Source of the DNA: CAZPKH01 sp964407165
Lineage (GTDB): Bacteria; Bacteroidota; Bacteroidia; Bacteroidales; Muribaculaceae
Direction of reading: 5' to 3'
NCBI GenBank assembly: GCA_964407165.1
Contig: CAYOUJ010000014.1
Location: 1-48,106 of the forward strand
Length of the DNA stretch: 48,106 nucleotides
Both the position numbers and the translations under genes were made by a program. This document shows positions 18,025-25,533 of the stretch, piece by piece; the stretch's first letter is position 1; each line of letters begins with the position of its first letter. The notes below the pieces were generated by a model. That model was not told where the DNA came from. It made no database searches and saw nothing but the letters and a program-made list of their open reading frames with translations.

Positions 18025-18792
18025 ATGAATTCATTTATTCACCCCGACGCAAAGATTCACCCGTCGGTTGAGATAGGCCCCTTCTGCAACATCTTCGGAA
18101 ACGTGGAGATAGGGGAGGGCACACGCCTCATCGGCAACGTCACCGTCATGGACGGCGCGCGCATAGGCAAGAACTGCACCATATACCCCGGAGCCGTCAT
18201 AGCCGGCGTCCCCCAGGACCTCAAGTTCAAGGGCGAGGAAACCGTCGCCATTATCGGCGACAACTGCACCCTGCGCGAGTGCGTCACCGTCAACCGCGGC
18301 ACCGCCGCCCGCGGCCGCACCGTAGTCGGCCATGACAACCTCATCATGGCATACACCCATATCGCCCACGACTGCGTCATCGGCAACCACGTCATCATCT
18401 CCAACGCCACGCAGTGTGCAGGCGAGGTGCAGGTCGACGACTACGCCGTGGTCGGCGGAGGCACGCTCATCCACCAGTTCTGCCATCTCGGCGCCCACGT
18501 CATGATACAGGGCGGCGCACTCATCAATAAAGACATACCCCCGTTTGTCAAGGCCGCGCGCGACCCCATCAGCTATGCCGGCGTCAACTCCATCGGCCTG
18601 CGCCGCCGCGGGTTCTCGACCGAGGCCATCGACGCCATTCAGGACGTCTACCGCTTCCTCTACCTCTCGGGACTCAACTTCATGGACGCCATCGACCGCA
18701 TCGAGGCCGAGCTCCCCGCCAGCCCCGAGCGCGACGAGATCATCCTCTTTGTCCGCAACGCCAAGCGCGGCATCCTCCGCGGCTACAACTAA
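18025..18792 (+). CDS. lpxA: UDP-N-acetylglucosamine O-acyltransferase LpxA
   Basis: A 255-residue acyltransferase of the first step of lipid A synthesis. A long left-handed beta-helix of hexapeptide repeats (IHPSVEIGPFCNIFGNVEIG...) carries the catalytic His in YTHIAHDCVIG (about residue 115). The C-terminal helical domain (INSIGLRRRGFSTEAIDAIQ) matches the LpxA family. Residue length equals the usual value. It is the last gene of the lpxD-lpxC/fabZ-lpxA cluster. Confidence 0.96.
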   Translation: MNSFIHPDAKIHPSVEIGPFCNIFGNVEIGEGTRLIGNVTVMDGARIGKNCTIYPGAVIAGVPQDLKFKGEETVAIIGDNCTLRECVTVNRGTAARGRTVVGHDNLIMAYTHIAHDCVIGNHVIISNATQCAGEVQVDDYAVVGGGTLIHQFCHLGAHVMIQGGALINKDIPPFVKAARDPISYAGVNSIGLRRRGFSTEAIDAIQDVYRFLYLSGLNFMDAIDRIEAELPASPERDEIILFVRNAKRGILRGYN

Positions 18793-18901
18793 TCAGGAGG
18801 GCGGCCGTTCCGGCCGCACATCCCCGCGTTGCCCGCTCGTGTGAGTTGTGAAATTTTTGTGAAATGTGTGGCCGGGGGTGCGGCAGGAGCGTGTAAATGC
18901 G

Positions 18902-18909
18902 TATCTTTG
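18902..18909 (+). promoter_or_regulatory. -7 box of the two-component operon
   Basis: TATCTTTG, an exact match, ends four bases before the chosen ATG at 18914. No good -33 box is seen. The message would be leaderless if transcription starts at the usual distance. Confidence 0.55.
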
Positions 18910-18913
18910 CACC

Positions 18914-19618
18914 ATGGACAAGAACGGCGCACGAATACTCATTGTGGAGGATGACGAGACGCTGGCCTCGATGATGTCGCTCAACCTGCGAGCCGAAGGG
19001 TACGCGGTCGACACTGCGGCGTCGGCGGAGGAGGCACTACGGCTGCCTATCGCCGGCTACGACTTGATTTTACTCGACGTGATGATGGGACGCATGAGCG
19101 GCTTCGAGCTGGCGCGATGCCTGCGCGCCGACGAGGCCACCGCACGGATACCCATCATATTCTGCACGGCCCTGGGCGACGACGCCAACATGGTGGAGGG
19201 CCTGTCGCTCGGCGGCGACGACTATATTGGCAAGCCGTTCAGCCTCAGCGTGCTGCTTGCGCGCGTGGAGGCGGTGCTTCGCAGAACTACGACCTACGGG
19301 CTACAAGCTGTGAGCGATGATGATAACAGAGTGAGTTATATGGGGGTAACGATTGACAGGGGCTTCAGGCAGTGCACCGTCGACGGGCGCCCCGTGGCCT
19401 TGGTGAAGAAGGAGCTGGAGATACTCGACCTGCTAATATCTTGCCCCGGTCGCATTTTTTCGCGCGAGGAGATACTTGACCGTGTATGGAAGGGAGAGGT
19501 GGTGGTGCTCGAGCGCACTGTAGACGTCAACATCACCCGCTTGCGCCGCAAGATAGCCCCGTATGACAAGTATTTGGTAACCCGCTCAGGCTTCGGTTAT
19601 GGATTCAGCCAGGAGTAG
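18914..19618 (+). CDS. OmpR-family response regulator
   Basis: A 234-residue two-component regulator. The receiver domain (about 1-122) has the acidic pair (EDDE), phosphoacceptor Asp55 in LILLDVMMG, Thr in FCTALG and Lys in YIGKPFS. The DNA-binding winged helix (about 145-232) has LVKKELEILDLLISCPGRIFSREEI and ERTVDVNITRLRRKI. The start is the ATG giving MDKNGARILIVEDDE; an upstream in-frame start would lie within or before the promoter box. The interdomain linker (RTTTYGLQAVSDDDN) is encoded by sequence resembling the AACTACG heptamer family. The stop overlaps the histidine kinase start. Confidence 0.93.
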   Translation: MDKNGARILIVEDDETLASMMSLNLRAEGYAVDTAASAEEALRLPIAGYDLILLDVMMGRMSGFELARCLRADEATARIPIIFCTALGDDANMVEGLSLGGDDYIGKPFSLSVLLARVEAVLRRTTTYGLQAVSDDDNRVSYMGVTIDRGFRQCTVDGRPVALVKKELEILDLLISCPGRIFSREEILDRVWKGEVVVLERTVDVNITRLRRKIAPYDKYLVTRSGFGYGFSQE

Positions 19619-20882
19619 GTATCAGCGGCGGCTGGTAACGGCGTTCCTGCTGTTTTCGGCGGGCATACTCGCCTGCCTGCTGCTGTTTCAGTATCACCGC
19701 GAGACCACGCTCAAGGCCGAGACGCTAAACGCGCGGCTGCAGGAGTATAACCGCGCACTCATCGACGCCCTCGCTGACAGCGTCACCCCCAGGGCGTTTA
19801 TCGACGGCCACACCCCGCCGGTCGACGGCCTGCGCGTGTCGGTGATAGACGCTGACGGTGAGGTGGTGTTTGACAACACCCTCGACACCCTCCCCTCGGC
19901 CAACCATCTCGAGCGGCCCGAGATTGCCGCAGCCCTGCGCGACGGCACCGGCTACACCGTGCGGCGGCACTCGCAGTCGACCGGCGACACATACTTCTAC
20001 TCCGCCATGGCCGACGGGGGCACCGTGGTGCGCACGGCCGTGCCATACCGCCTGCGCGTCACCGACATGCTGCTGCCCGACCGAGGGTTCCTCTGGCTCA
20101 TGGGTGCCGTGGTTGCCATCATGGGGGTGTTCGCCTGGCTCGTATTCTATCTGCTGCGCGACCGCGACCGCCAGGTCTCCGAGCGCATGCGCATCAAGCG
20201 CGAGCTCACCAACAACATCAACCACGAGATCAAGACCCCCGTCGCTGCCATACAGATTTGCACCGAGACGCTGCTGCGGCGCCCCGACCTTGACGAGGCC
20301 ACGCGCCGCGAGATAGTCGAGAAGTGTCATGCCAACAGCCGGCGCCTCGCCTCGCTGATGACCGACGTGGCCACCCTCACGCGGCTCGACGAAGTCGGCC
20401 CACCCCAAACCCCTCCCCAAGGGGCGGGGTTTACTAAGCCAATGGAGCCTGTGGTATTGCGCGAGATTGTAAAAGAGGTGGTGGCGGAGTTCCCCGAGAC
20501 GCTGCCCGTGCGCGGCTCCGTGCCCGACGACATGGTGGTGCGCGGCAACCGTGAGCTTCTCGGCAGCATCTTCCGCAACCTGATACAGAATGCCAACGCA
20601 TACTCCGGAGGTACAGAGATTGTAGTCAACGCTCGCCGGGACGAGGGCGCCCGGGTGACCGTGACCGTCGAGGACGACGGTGTCGGTGTCCCCGACGAGC
20701 ATCTTGAACGCATCTTCGAGCGCTTCTACCGCATCGACAAGGGCCGCTCGAGGGCGCTCGGTGGTACGGGGTTAGGTCTTGCGATAGTCCGTGGCGCCGT
20801 CGCTGCCCACGGAGGCACCATCCGCGCCTCACGCCGACACCCCCATGGCCTCCGCCTTACCTTCACATTGCCCCTCAACTGA
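19599..20882 (+). CDS. Membrane sensor histidine kinase
   Basis: A 427-residue kinase, partner of the preceding regulator, whose stop codon it overlaps by 20 nt. It has membrane segments at about 13-31 and 164-185 flanking a periplasmic sensor of about 130 residues. The HisKA domain carries the phosphoacceptor His209 in NINHEIKTPVAAIQ. The ATPase domain has the N box (FRNLIQNANAYS), G1 (VEDDGVGV), the F box (IFERFYRID) and G2 (LGGTGLGLAI). Between HisKA and the ATPase is a short Pro/Gly insert (GPPQTPPQGAGF) encoded by a GC-rich palindromic repeat. The signal sensed is unknown. Confidence 0.93.
   Translation: MDSARSRYQRRLVTAFLLFSAGILACLLLFQYHRETTLKAETLNARLQEYNRALIDALADSVTPRAFIDGHTPPVDGLRVSVIDADGEVVFDNTLDTLPSANHLERPEIAAALRDGTGYTVRRHSQSTGDTYFYSAMADGGTVVRTAVPYRLRVTDMLLPDRGFLWLMGAVVAIMGVFAWLVFYLLRDRDRQVSERMRIKRELTNNINHEIKTPVAAIQICTETLLRRPDLDEATRREIVEKCHANSRRLASLMTDVATLTRLDEVGPPQTPPQGAGFTKPMEPVVLREIVKEVVAEFPETLPVRGSVPDDMVVRGNRELLGSIFRNLIQNANAYSGGTEIVVNARRDEGARVTVTVEDDGVGVPDEHLERIFERFYRIDKGRSRALGGTGLGLAIVRGAVAAHGGTIRASRRHPHGLRLTFTLPLN
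20399..20432. repeat. GC-rich palindromic repeat inside the histidine kinase gene
   Basis: CCCCTCCCCAAGGGGCGGGG and flanks, related to the repeat in the ABC-F gene and the ffh/folD spacer, lie in frame between the HisKA and ATPase coding segments. Confidence 0.8.
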
Positions 20883-20887
20883 CCCCG

Positions 20888-20953
20888 TTACCCGATTATC
20901 CGATTATCCGATTAAGGGCTTGGTATATAATCGGGTAATCGGATAACCGGGTA
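20888..20953. terminator. Inverted tandem-repeat hairpin after the histidine kinase gene
   Basis: Units CCGATTAT repeated on the left (20888-20914) are answered by GGGTAATC/GGATAACC units on the right (20928-20953), giving a long imperfect stem five bases after the stop codon. Confidence 0.65.
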
Positions 20954-21012
20954 AGAATTTAAGATCTCGCCGGTTAGCGAAAGTGGGTTTTTGTGGATTT
21001 TTGCCAAAAAAT

Positions 21013-21043
21013 TTTGTCGGTTTATAGAATATTGCTACCTTTG
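21013..21043 (+). promoter_or_regulatory. Promoter of the ammonium transporter gene
   Basis: TTTG (21013-21016), 19-nt spacer, TACCTTTG (21036-21043): both boxes and the spacing are consensus. The start codon is 44 nt downstream. No PII gene is adjacent. Confidence 0.8.
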
Positions 21044-21086
21044 GCGGCGAATAAACATCCAAAATTCACCTTATTTTATTCTTACA

Positions 21087-22535
21087 ATGGGTATTTCTAA
21101 CGGTAAAAGATTGAAAAAGCGCTGGGTGATAATGTTCGCATTATTGCTATGCGTGAGTGTGGCAGGCCTGTGGGCCTCGCCCGACGAAGGGAAATGGGAG
21201 CTTGGCTCGCCTACCCTCTACGCCAACATCGCCTGGATGATCACCGCCACGATTTTCGTGCTGATGATGACTCCAGGCCTTTCTTTTTTCTATGGCGGCA
21301 TGGTGCGCGCCAAGAACGTCATCTCCACCATGCTCCAGAGCTTCATCGTCATGGGTGTGGTGAGCGTGCTGTGGGTGGTGTTCGGCTTCGGACTGGCCTT
21401 CGGCGACGACATCTGGCACGTCATCGGCAACCCTGTCGACTTCTTTATGTTTGACAAGGTCGGCGCCGCCAACGTCACTGCCGCCGAGAGCGAGCGTGTG
21501 GCCACCCTGTCGCAGATTGACATGGCCACCACCACCATCCCCCTGGCGCTTTTCGCGCTCTTCCAGATGAAGTTTGCCATCATCACCCCGAGCCTCATCA
21601 CCGGCTCGTTTGCCGAGCGCGTCCGCTTCTCGGGCTACCTGGTGTTCATGATGCTGTGGGTGGTTATAGTCTACTGCCCGCTGGCCCACTGCACGTGGCA
21701 CCCCGAGGGACTCTTCGCCAAGATGCACGTCCATGACTTCGCCGGCGGCATAGTCGTTCACGCGGCCTCGGGCATCGCCGCCCTCGCCGGAGCATTGTTC
21801 CTGGGGCGTCGCTCCGACCCCTCGGAGGCAAAGCCCGCCAATGTCCCCTTCGTGCTCCTCGGCGCCGCACTGCTGTGGCTCGGGTGGTTCGGCTTCAACG
21901 GCGGCAGCTCCCTCGCAGCCGACGGCATAGCCGTCTCGGCCTTCCTCAACACCAACACTGCCGCCGCCACCGCCATGGTCACCTGGGTGGTCTTCGACGC
22001 CCTGCGCGGCCACAAGCCGTCGGCCATGGGAGCCGCCATCGGCGCCGTCGTCGGCCTGGTGGCCATAACACCCTGCGCCGGATGGGTCACCGTGGGCCAG
22101 AGCATTTTCATTTCCTTCATAGTAACTATTTGCTGCAACCTGGCCGTGACGTGGAAAAACGCCCGGCACTCGTTTGACGACGCCCTCGACGTTTTTCCCA
22201 CGCACGGCCTTGGCGGCATACTCGGCACAGTGTTCACGGGCATCTTCGCCTACGGCTTCTTTGCCGCCGACGACCCCGACATGATCTCGCATACGGAGTT
22301 CTTCTGGATGCACATCCTGGTATTAGCCATAGTCTTTGTCTACACCTTCGGCATGAGCTACGCCCTTTATTGGTTGACTAACAAGATGATACCGATGCGT
22401 GTGTCTCGCCGCAGCGAGATGATCGGCCTTGACAAGAGCCAGCACGACGAGGAGTACGGCACGGAGGCCGTCACCGAGCTCGCCGAGGAGACCATCACCG
22501 ACGACGACTGGTGGCGCGGCATGGAGCGCTCGTAA
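21087..22535 (+). CDS. amt: Ammonium transporter (Amt family)
   Basis: A 482-residue inner-membrane protein with an N-terminal hydrophobic leader (MFALLLCVSVAGLWA) and eleven further hydrophobic segments. Family landmarks include ITATIFVLMMTPGLSFFYGGM, FGLAFG, the signature DFAGGIVVHAASGIAAL, GWFGFNGGSS and DVFPTHGLGGILGTV (the central-pore His region). The cytosolic C-terminal tail (about 50 residues, Glu/Asp-rich) is of usual length. Translation starts at 21087; the upstream open frame runs through the promoter. Confidence 0.95.
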   Translation: MGISNGKRLKKRWVIMFALLLCVSVAGLWASPDEGKWELGSPTLYANIAWMITATIFVLMMTPGLSFFYGGMVRAKNVISTMLQSFIVMGVVSVLWVVFGFGLAFGDDIWHVIGNPVDFFMFDKVGAANVTAAESERVATLSQIDMATTTIPLALFALFQMKFAIITPSLITGSFAERVRFSGYLVFMMLWVVIVYCPLAHCTWHPEGLFAKMHVHDFAGGIVVHAASGIAALAGALFLGRRSDPSEAKPANVPFVLLGAALLWLGWFGFNGGSSLAADGIAVSAFLNTNTAAATAMVTWVVFDALRGHKPSAMGAAIGAVVGLVAITPCAGWVTVGQSIFISFIVTICCNLAVTWKNARHSFDDALDVFPTHGLGGILGTVFTGIFAYGFFAADDPDMISHTEFFWMHILVLAIVFVYTFGMSYALYWLTNKMIPMRVSRRSEMIGLDKSQHDEEYGTEAVTELAEETITDDDWWRGMERS

Positions 22536-22605
22536 CAGCGAATAGCAAATAGCGAACAGCGAACAGTTTGATAGACTGTTCGCTGTTCGCTATTCGCTGT
22601 TCGCT
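22536..22605. terminator. Bidirectional inverted-repeat terminator, units GCGAACA/TGTTCGC
   Basis: The left arm (22536-22566: repeated AGCGAACA/AGCGAATA units) and right arm (22576-22605: TGTTCGC/TATTCGC units) are complementary with a 9-nt loop. It exactly fills the space between the convergent ammonium transporter and rpsO genes. Confidence 0.8.
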
Positions 22606-22609
22606 ACGG

Positions 22610-22885
22610 TTAGCGGCGGATGCCGAGCTCTTTCTGCGCGATGAGGGCGCGGTAGCGGTTGATGTCCTTCTTGGCCAGATAGTCGAGCAGACGGCGGCGC
22701 TTGCCGACGAGAGCCTTCAGGGCGCGTGCAGTGGTATGATCTTTGTGGTTTGACTTGAGGTGCTCAGTCAAATGAGCGATACGGATGGAGAATAATGCCA
22801 CCTGTGCTTCGGGGGAGCCGGTGTCAGTCTTGCCCTTACCGTACTTCTCAAAGATCTTGACTTTGTCTTCAGAACTGAGATGCAT
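22610..22885 (-). CDS. rpsO: 30S ribosomal protein S15
   Basis: A 91-residue ribosomal protein with the S15 pattern: GSPEAQVALFSIRIAHLTEHLKSNHKDH, then the conserved RRRLLDYLAKKDINRYRALI. It binds the central domain of 16S rRNA. It is transcribed alone from its own promoter (22940-22970) and ends at the shared hairpin with the ammonium transporter gene. Confidence 0.97.
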   Translation of the reverse strand: MHLSSEDKVKIFEKYGKGKTDTGSPEAQVALFSIRIAHLTEHLKSNHKDHTTARALKALVGKRRRLLDYLAKKDINRYRALIAQKELGIRR

Positions 22886-22939
22886 TCTTTCAGAGTGTTA
22901 TTGAGTGAATAAATTATATATGATAGCTTTTTAGCGGCA

Positions 22940-22970
22940 CAAAGGTACGCCTTTTGGGCGAAACGGCAAA
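22940..22970 (-). promoter_or_regulatory. Promoter of rpsO
   Basis: Minus strand TTTG (22967-22970), 19-nt spacer, TACCTTTG (22940-22947): perfect boxes. The leader is about 50 nt. Confidence 0.8.
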
Positions 22971-23008
22971 ATATTTCCCCAAAAATTTGTAATTTTGCGC
23001 CCTAATCA

Positions 23009-23038
23009 ATCCACAATGCACTATGCACAATGCACAAT
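23009..23038. repeat. Short tandem repeat ATGCACA overlapping the HAD gene start
   Basis: ACAATGCACTATGCACAA and the next bases are about four 8-9 nt units. The start codon of the HAD phosphatase gene is one of the ATG triplets in this array. A TAATTTTG box lies just upstream (22990-22997). Confidence 0.7.
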
Positions 23039-23676
23039 CCCCTGAATATTACCGTGGCGTGCTGTTTGACCTCGATGGCGTGCTGGTCGACTCGGAAGGG
23101 GCATACACCCTCTTCTGGGAGCAGATTGACCGCCTGTATCCCACCGGCATACCCGACTTTGCACAGGCCATCAAAGGCACTAACCTGGCAATGATACTCA
23201 GCCACTTCGCCACCGACGGCATTCGGGCCGACGTGCGCCGCCGCATACACGAGTATGAGCAGACCATGGACTATCCCCTATATCCGGGGGCACGGGAGTT
23301 GCTCGAGACGCTCGCTTCGCGCGGCGTGCCGACGGCCATAGTCACCAGCAGCGACGACGTGAAGATGCGCCACCTCTACCGCCGCCATCCGTGGCTGCGC
23401 ACGGTCGTGCGTGCGACGGTCGACGGGTCGATGGTCGAGCGGTCGAAGCCCGACCCGCTGGGGTATCAGATAGGCGCGCGGCTGCTTGGGCTGGCGCCCG
23501 AGGAGTGCATAGTGGTTGAAGACTCCCTGCAGGGCCTCGAGGCGGGGCGCCGCGCGGGAGCGCATGTCGTGGGCATCGCCACCACCAACCCGGCGGAAGC
23601 CGTTGAAGGCCGCTGCGACGAGCACTTCGCCGACATTGCCGCCGCTGCCCCCCGCCTGCTTGCCCTGCTTGCTTGA
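23023..23676 (+). CDS. HAD-superfamily phosphatase / beta-phosphoglucomutase-like hydrolase
   Basis: A 217-residue cytoplasmic enzyme. Motif I FDLDGVLVDSEG (nucleophile Asp at about residue 16), motif II TSSDD, the Lys in ERSKPDP, and motif IV CIVVEDSLQGLEAG are all present. A helical cap of subclass I lies between motifs I and II. The relatives act on sugar phosphates or nucleotides; the substrate is not clear. The first residues (MHNAQSPEY) are coded by a short tandem repeat, so the true start may be elsewhere within it. Confidence 0.88.
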   Translation: MHNAQSPEYYRGVLFDLDGVLVDSEGAYTLFWEQIDRLYPTGIPDFAQAIKGTNLAMILSHFATDGIRADVRRRIHEYEQTMDYPLYPGARELLETLASRGVPTAIVTSSDDVKMRHLYRRHPWLRTVVRATVDGSMVERSKPDPLGYQIGARLLGLAPEECIVVEDSLQGLEAGRRAGAHVVGIATTNPAEAVEGRCDEHFADIAAAAPRLLALLA

Positions 23677-23711
23677 TTTCACGAAGAAACGAAAGAAGGG
23701 GGTAAAAAAGA

Positions 23712-23745
23712 CAAGAGAAGCGTCCGTCGCGGGTCGCTTCTCTTG
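23712..23745 (-). terminator. Terminator of the envelope gene cluster ending at 23787
   Basis: CAAGAGAAGCG (23712-23722) pairs with CGCTTCTCTTG (23735-23745). On the minus strand it is followed by TCTTTTTTACC. Confidence 0.75.
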
Positions 23746-23786
23746 CGTAGTTATTGTGTGCGTGCTTTTGTCAGCAATGGGGATGT

Positions 23787-24782
23787 TTACTCTGTGACTG
23801 CAGCGGCGTTGATGCTGATGCTGCGGGTCTCTGCATTGTAGACAGCGGCGCTGTTGCAAACTTCGCCTGCGGGAGCCGGGGCCATGTCTTCGTCGCTGAC
23901 CTCGGCGTATGCGATAGAGCCGTCGGAGCAGTCGGCAACCATCAGGTAGGACTTGCCGGCCGAGAAGCTCATTACATACGTTGCACCGATAGCTGCGCCA
24001 TTCCAACCCGTGGTGCCGTACTTGGCATATTCAAGCTGGAACGAAGCGTTCTTGACGGGGAAGATGAACTGATAGCCGACACCGCCGGTATAAGATGAGT
24101 CATACTTGTGGGCATAGAATATCCAGCTCATCGAGTTGCTGGAGTCAATCGAGTAGTCGATGGAACCGTTGGTTATGCCGACAGATTCGCAGGTGCGGTT
24201 GGTGCCGATGGCGAAGTGGGTATATCCGCTGGGAAGGGTGTAGCTCTTCCAATTGGCAATATATACAGCCACTACCACGCCGGCGCGTTCAACGTCGATG
24301 GCCACAGAGGTGCCTGTGCCGCTGACGGAGAACTTCTTGACGGCCATGCCGAGAATCTTGCTGTCACCGCCGAGATATCCCTGGTTGATGATGGTGAAGG
24401 TGCTGATGTCGTCAGTGCCGGAATACTCCCAGTAGTGGACATCATCGCTTGTGATGTCGGTGCAAGCCACGGCATAGTAACTGCCCTCCTCGAGGGAGGT
24501 GCTGGAGGTCATCTTGTGGGAGTAGTCACCGTAGGCCTCGGTGTCTTTGTAGACGAGCTTGCCGCTGCTGTTGTAGATGAAGAGGCGGACATTGAGCTGC
24601 TCATCGGAGTACAGGGCGGTGAGGTCACCGGCGTTCCACTCGTAGAGGCCGTCTACAACGGTTGCGGTGGTGATGCGGAACGTGACGTCGTACGAGGCAT
24701 CGTCGTCGTCGTTGGAGCAGGAGGCCATCGACAGGCCGAGCACTGCCAGGCAGCCCAGCATGAGGGCGAATGATTTTTTCAT
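23787..24782 (-). CDS. Surface lipoprotein, possibly fimbrillin/Mfa2-related
   Basis: A 331-residue lipoprotein with the signal MKKSFALMLGCLAVLGLSMASC and the post-Cys acidic stretch SNDDDD that favours surface export in Bacteroidetes. The mature region is beta-rich, with VRLFIYNSSGKLVYKD, which recalls the FimB/Mfa2 fimbrial anchor and related families, and a second domain with FIFPVKNASFQLEYA. The family call is tentative. It is last in a four-gene minus-strand cluster (27734 to 23787) and follows the beta-barrel gene by 49 nt. Confidence 0.7.
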   Translation of the reverse strand: MKKSFALMLGCLAVLGLSMASCSNDDDDASYDVTFRITTATVVDGLYEWNAGDLTALYSDEQLNVRLFIYNSSGKLVYKDTEAYGDYSHKMTSSTSLEEGSYYAVACTDITSDDVHYWEYSGTDDISTFTIINQGYLGGDSKILGMAVKKFSVSGTGTSVAIDVERAGVVVAVYIANWKSYTLPSGYTHFAIGTNRTCESVGITNGSIDYSIDSSNSMSWIFYAHKYDSSYTGGVGYQFIFPVKNASFQLEYAKYGTTGWNGAAIGATYVMSFSAGKSYLMVADCSDGSIAYAEVSDEDMAPAPAGEVCNSAAVYNAETRSISINAAAVTE

Positions 24783-24831
24783 TGGATTTATTTGGACAGG
24801 TTAATAAATGTGAGTGTGTGCGTTGAGTGTG

Positions 24832-25491
24832 TTATTTGATGACGTCGAACATCCAGGCCAGGCCGATTTCGACGGTGCTGATCTTGGTGGCAAAGTTCTT
24901 CTTGCTCATCTCGCTCATGCCCAGGTTGTAGCGGGCGCCGATGGTGAAGCCGCAGTCGAGGCGGTAGGATGCGCCGAAGGTGAGCATCACATCAGAGCCG
25001 TCCCACTTCTCGGGGGAGAGGGTGGTGCCATCGAGCTTCATGTTCTTGGGGCTGACGGAGAACGAGCCGGTGAAGGTGGGTCCTACCTCGATGGCGAGCT
25101 GGGGAAGCACGTAGATCTGTGCCAGCACGGGGATCTTGTAGTTGTTGAACGTCAGGTTGTCGGCCTCGGTGGTGAGGCGGCGCATCGAGTACATGAGCTC
25201 GACCTGGACGCCGAACCAACCTGTGCCGCCGGGGGCTGAGGCCTTGCGGCGACCGAAGTGTGCGTTGCCGGCCACGCCGATGTCGAAGCCTACAGAGCCG
25301 CCGACGTCAAGCTTCATGCCGTTGGGATTTTTCTCCGATGCCATGGCATAGTTGCCGGCAACCTTGGGGCCGACCGACACGCGGTACGACTTCTCGACGG
25401 TGCCACCACCGCCACCCCATTCGCTCTGTGCCGAGACGAAAGGCACGGCCAGCATTGCAGCCACGCCCAGTGCGATAAGTTTTTTGATCAT
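24832..25491 (-). CDS. Outer-membrane beta-barrel protein (porin family)
   Basis: A 219-residue protein. Signal peptide MIKKLIALGVAAMLAVPFVSAQ. Eight amphipathic strand-like segments alternate with turns (GWFGVQVELMYSMRRL, IAVEVGPTF-like, TIGARYNLGMS), as in OMP_b-brl barrels. The terminal strand (VEIGLAWMF) ends three residues before the C-terminus. It is in the same place, between a larger secreted protein gene and an acidic lipoprotein gene, as the barrel gene at 723-1463, though the two sequences are not closely alike. Confidence 0.82.
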   Translation of the reverse strand: MIKKLIALGVAAMLAVPFVSAQSEWGGGGGTVEKSYRVSVGPKVAGNYAMASEKNPNGMKLDVGGSVGFDIGVAGNAHFGRRKASAPGGTGWFGVQVELMYSMRRLTTEADNLTFNNYKIPVLAQIYVLPQLAIEVGPTFTGSFSVSPKNMKLDGTTLSPEKWDGSDVMLTFGASYRLDCGFTIGARYNLGMSEMSKKNFATKISTVEIGLAWMFDVIK

Positions 25492-25533
25492 AGCTAATTG
25501 GTTTATATGTGTTTATAAAAAGTTGGCTCATGG

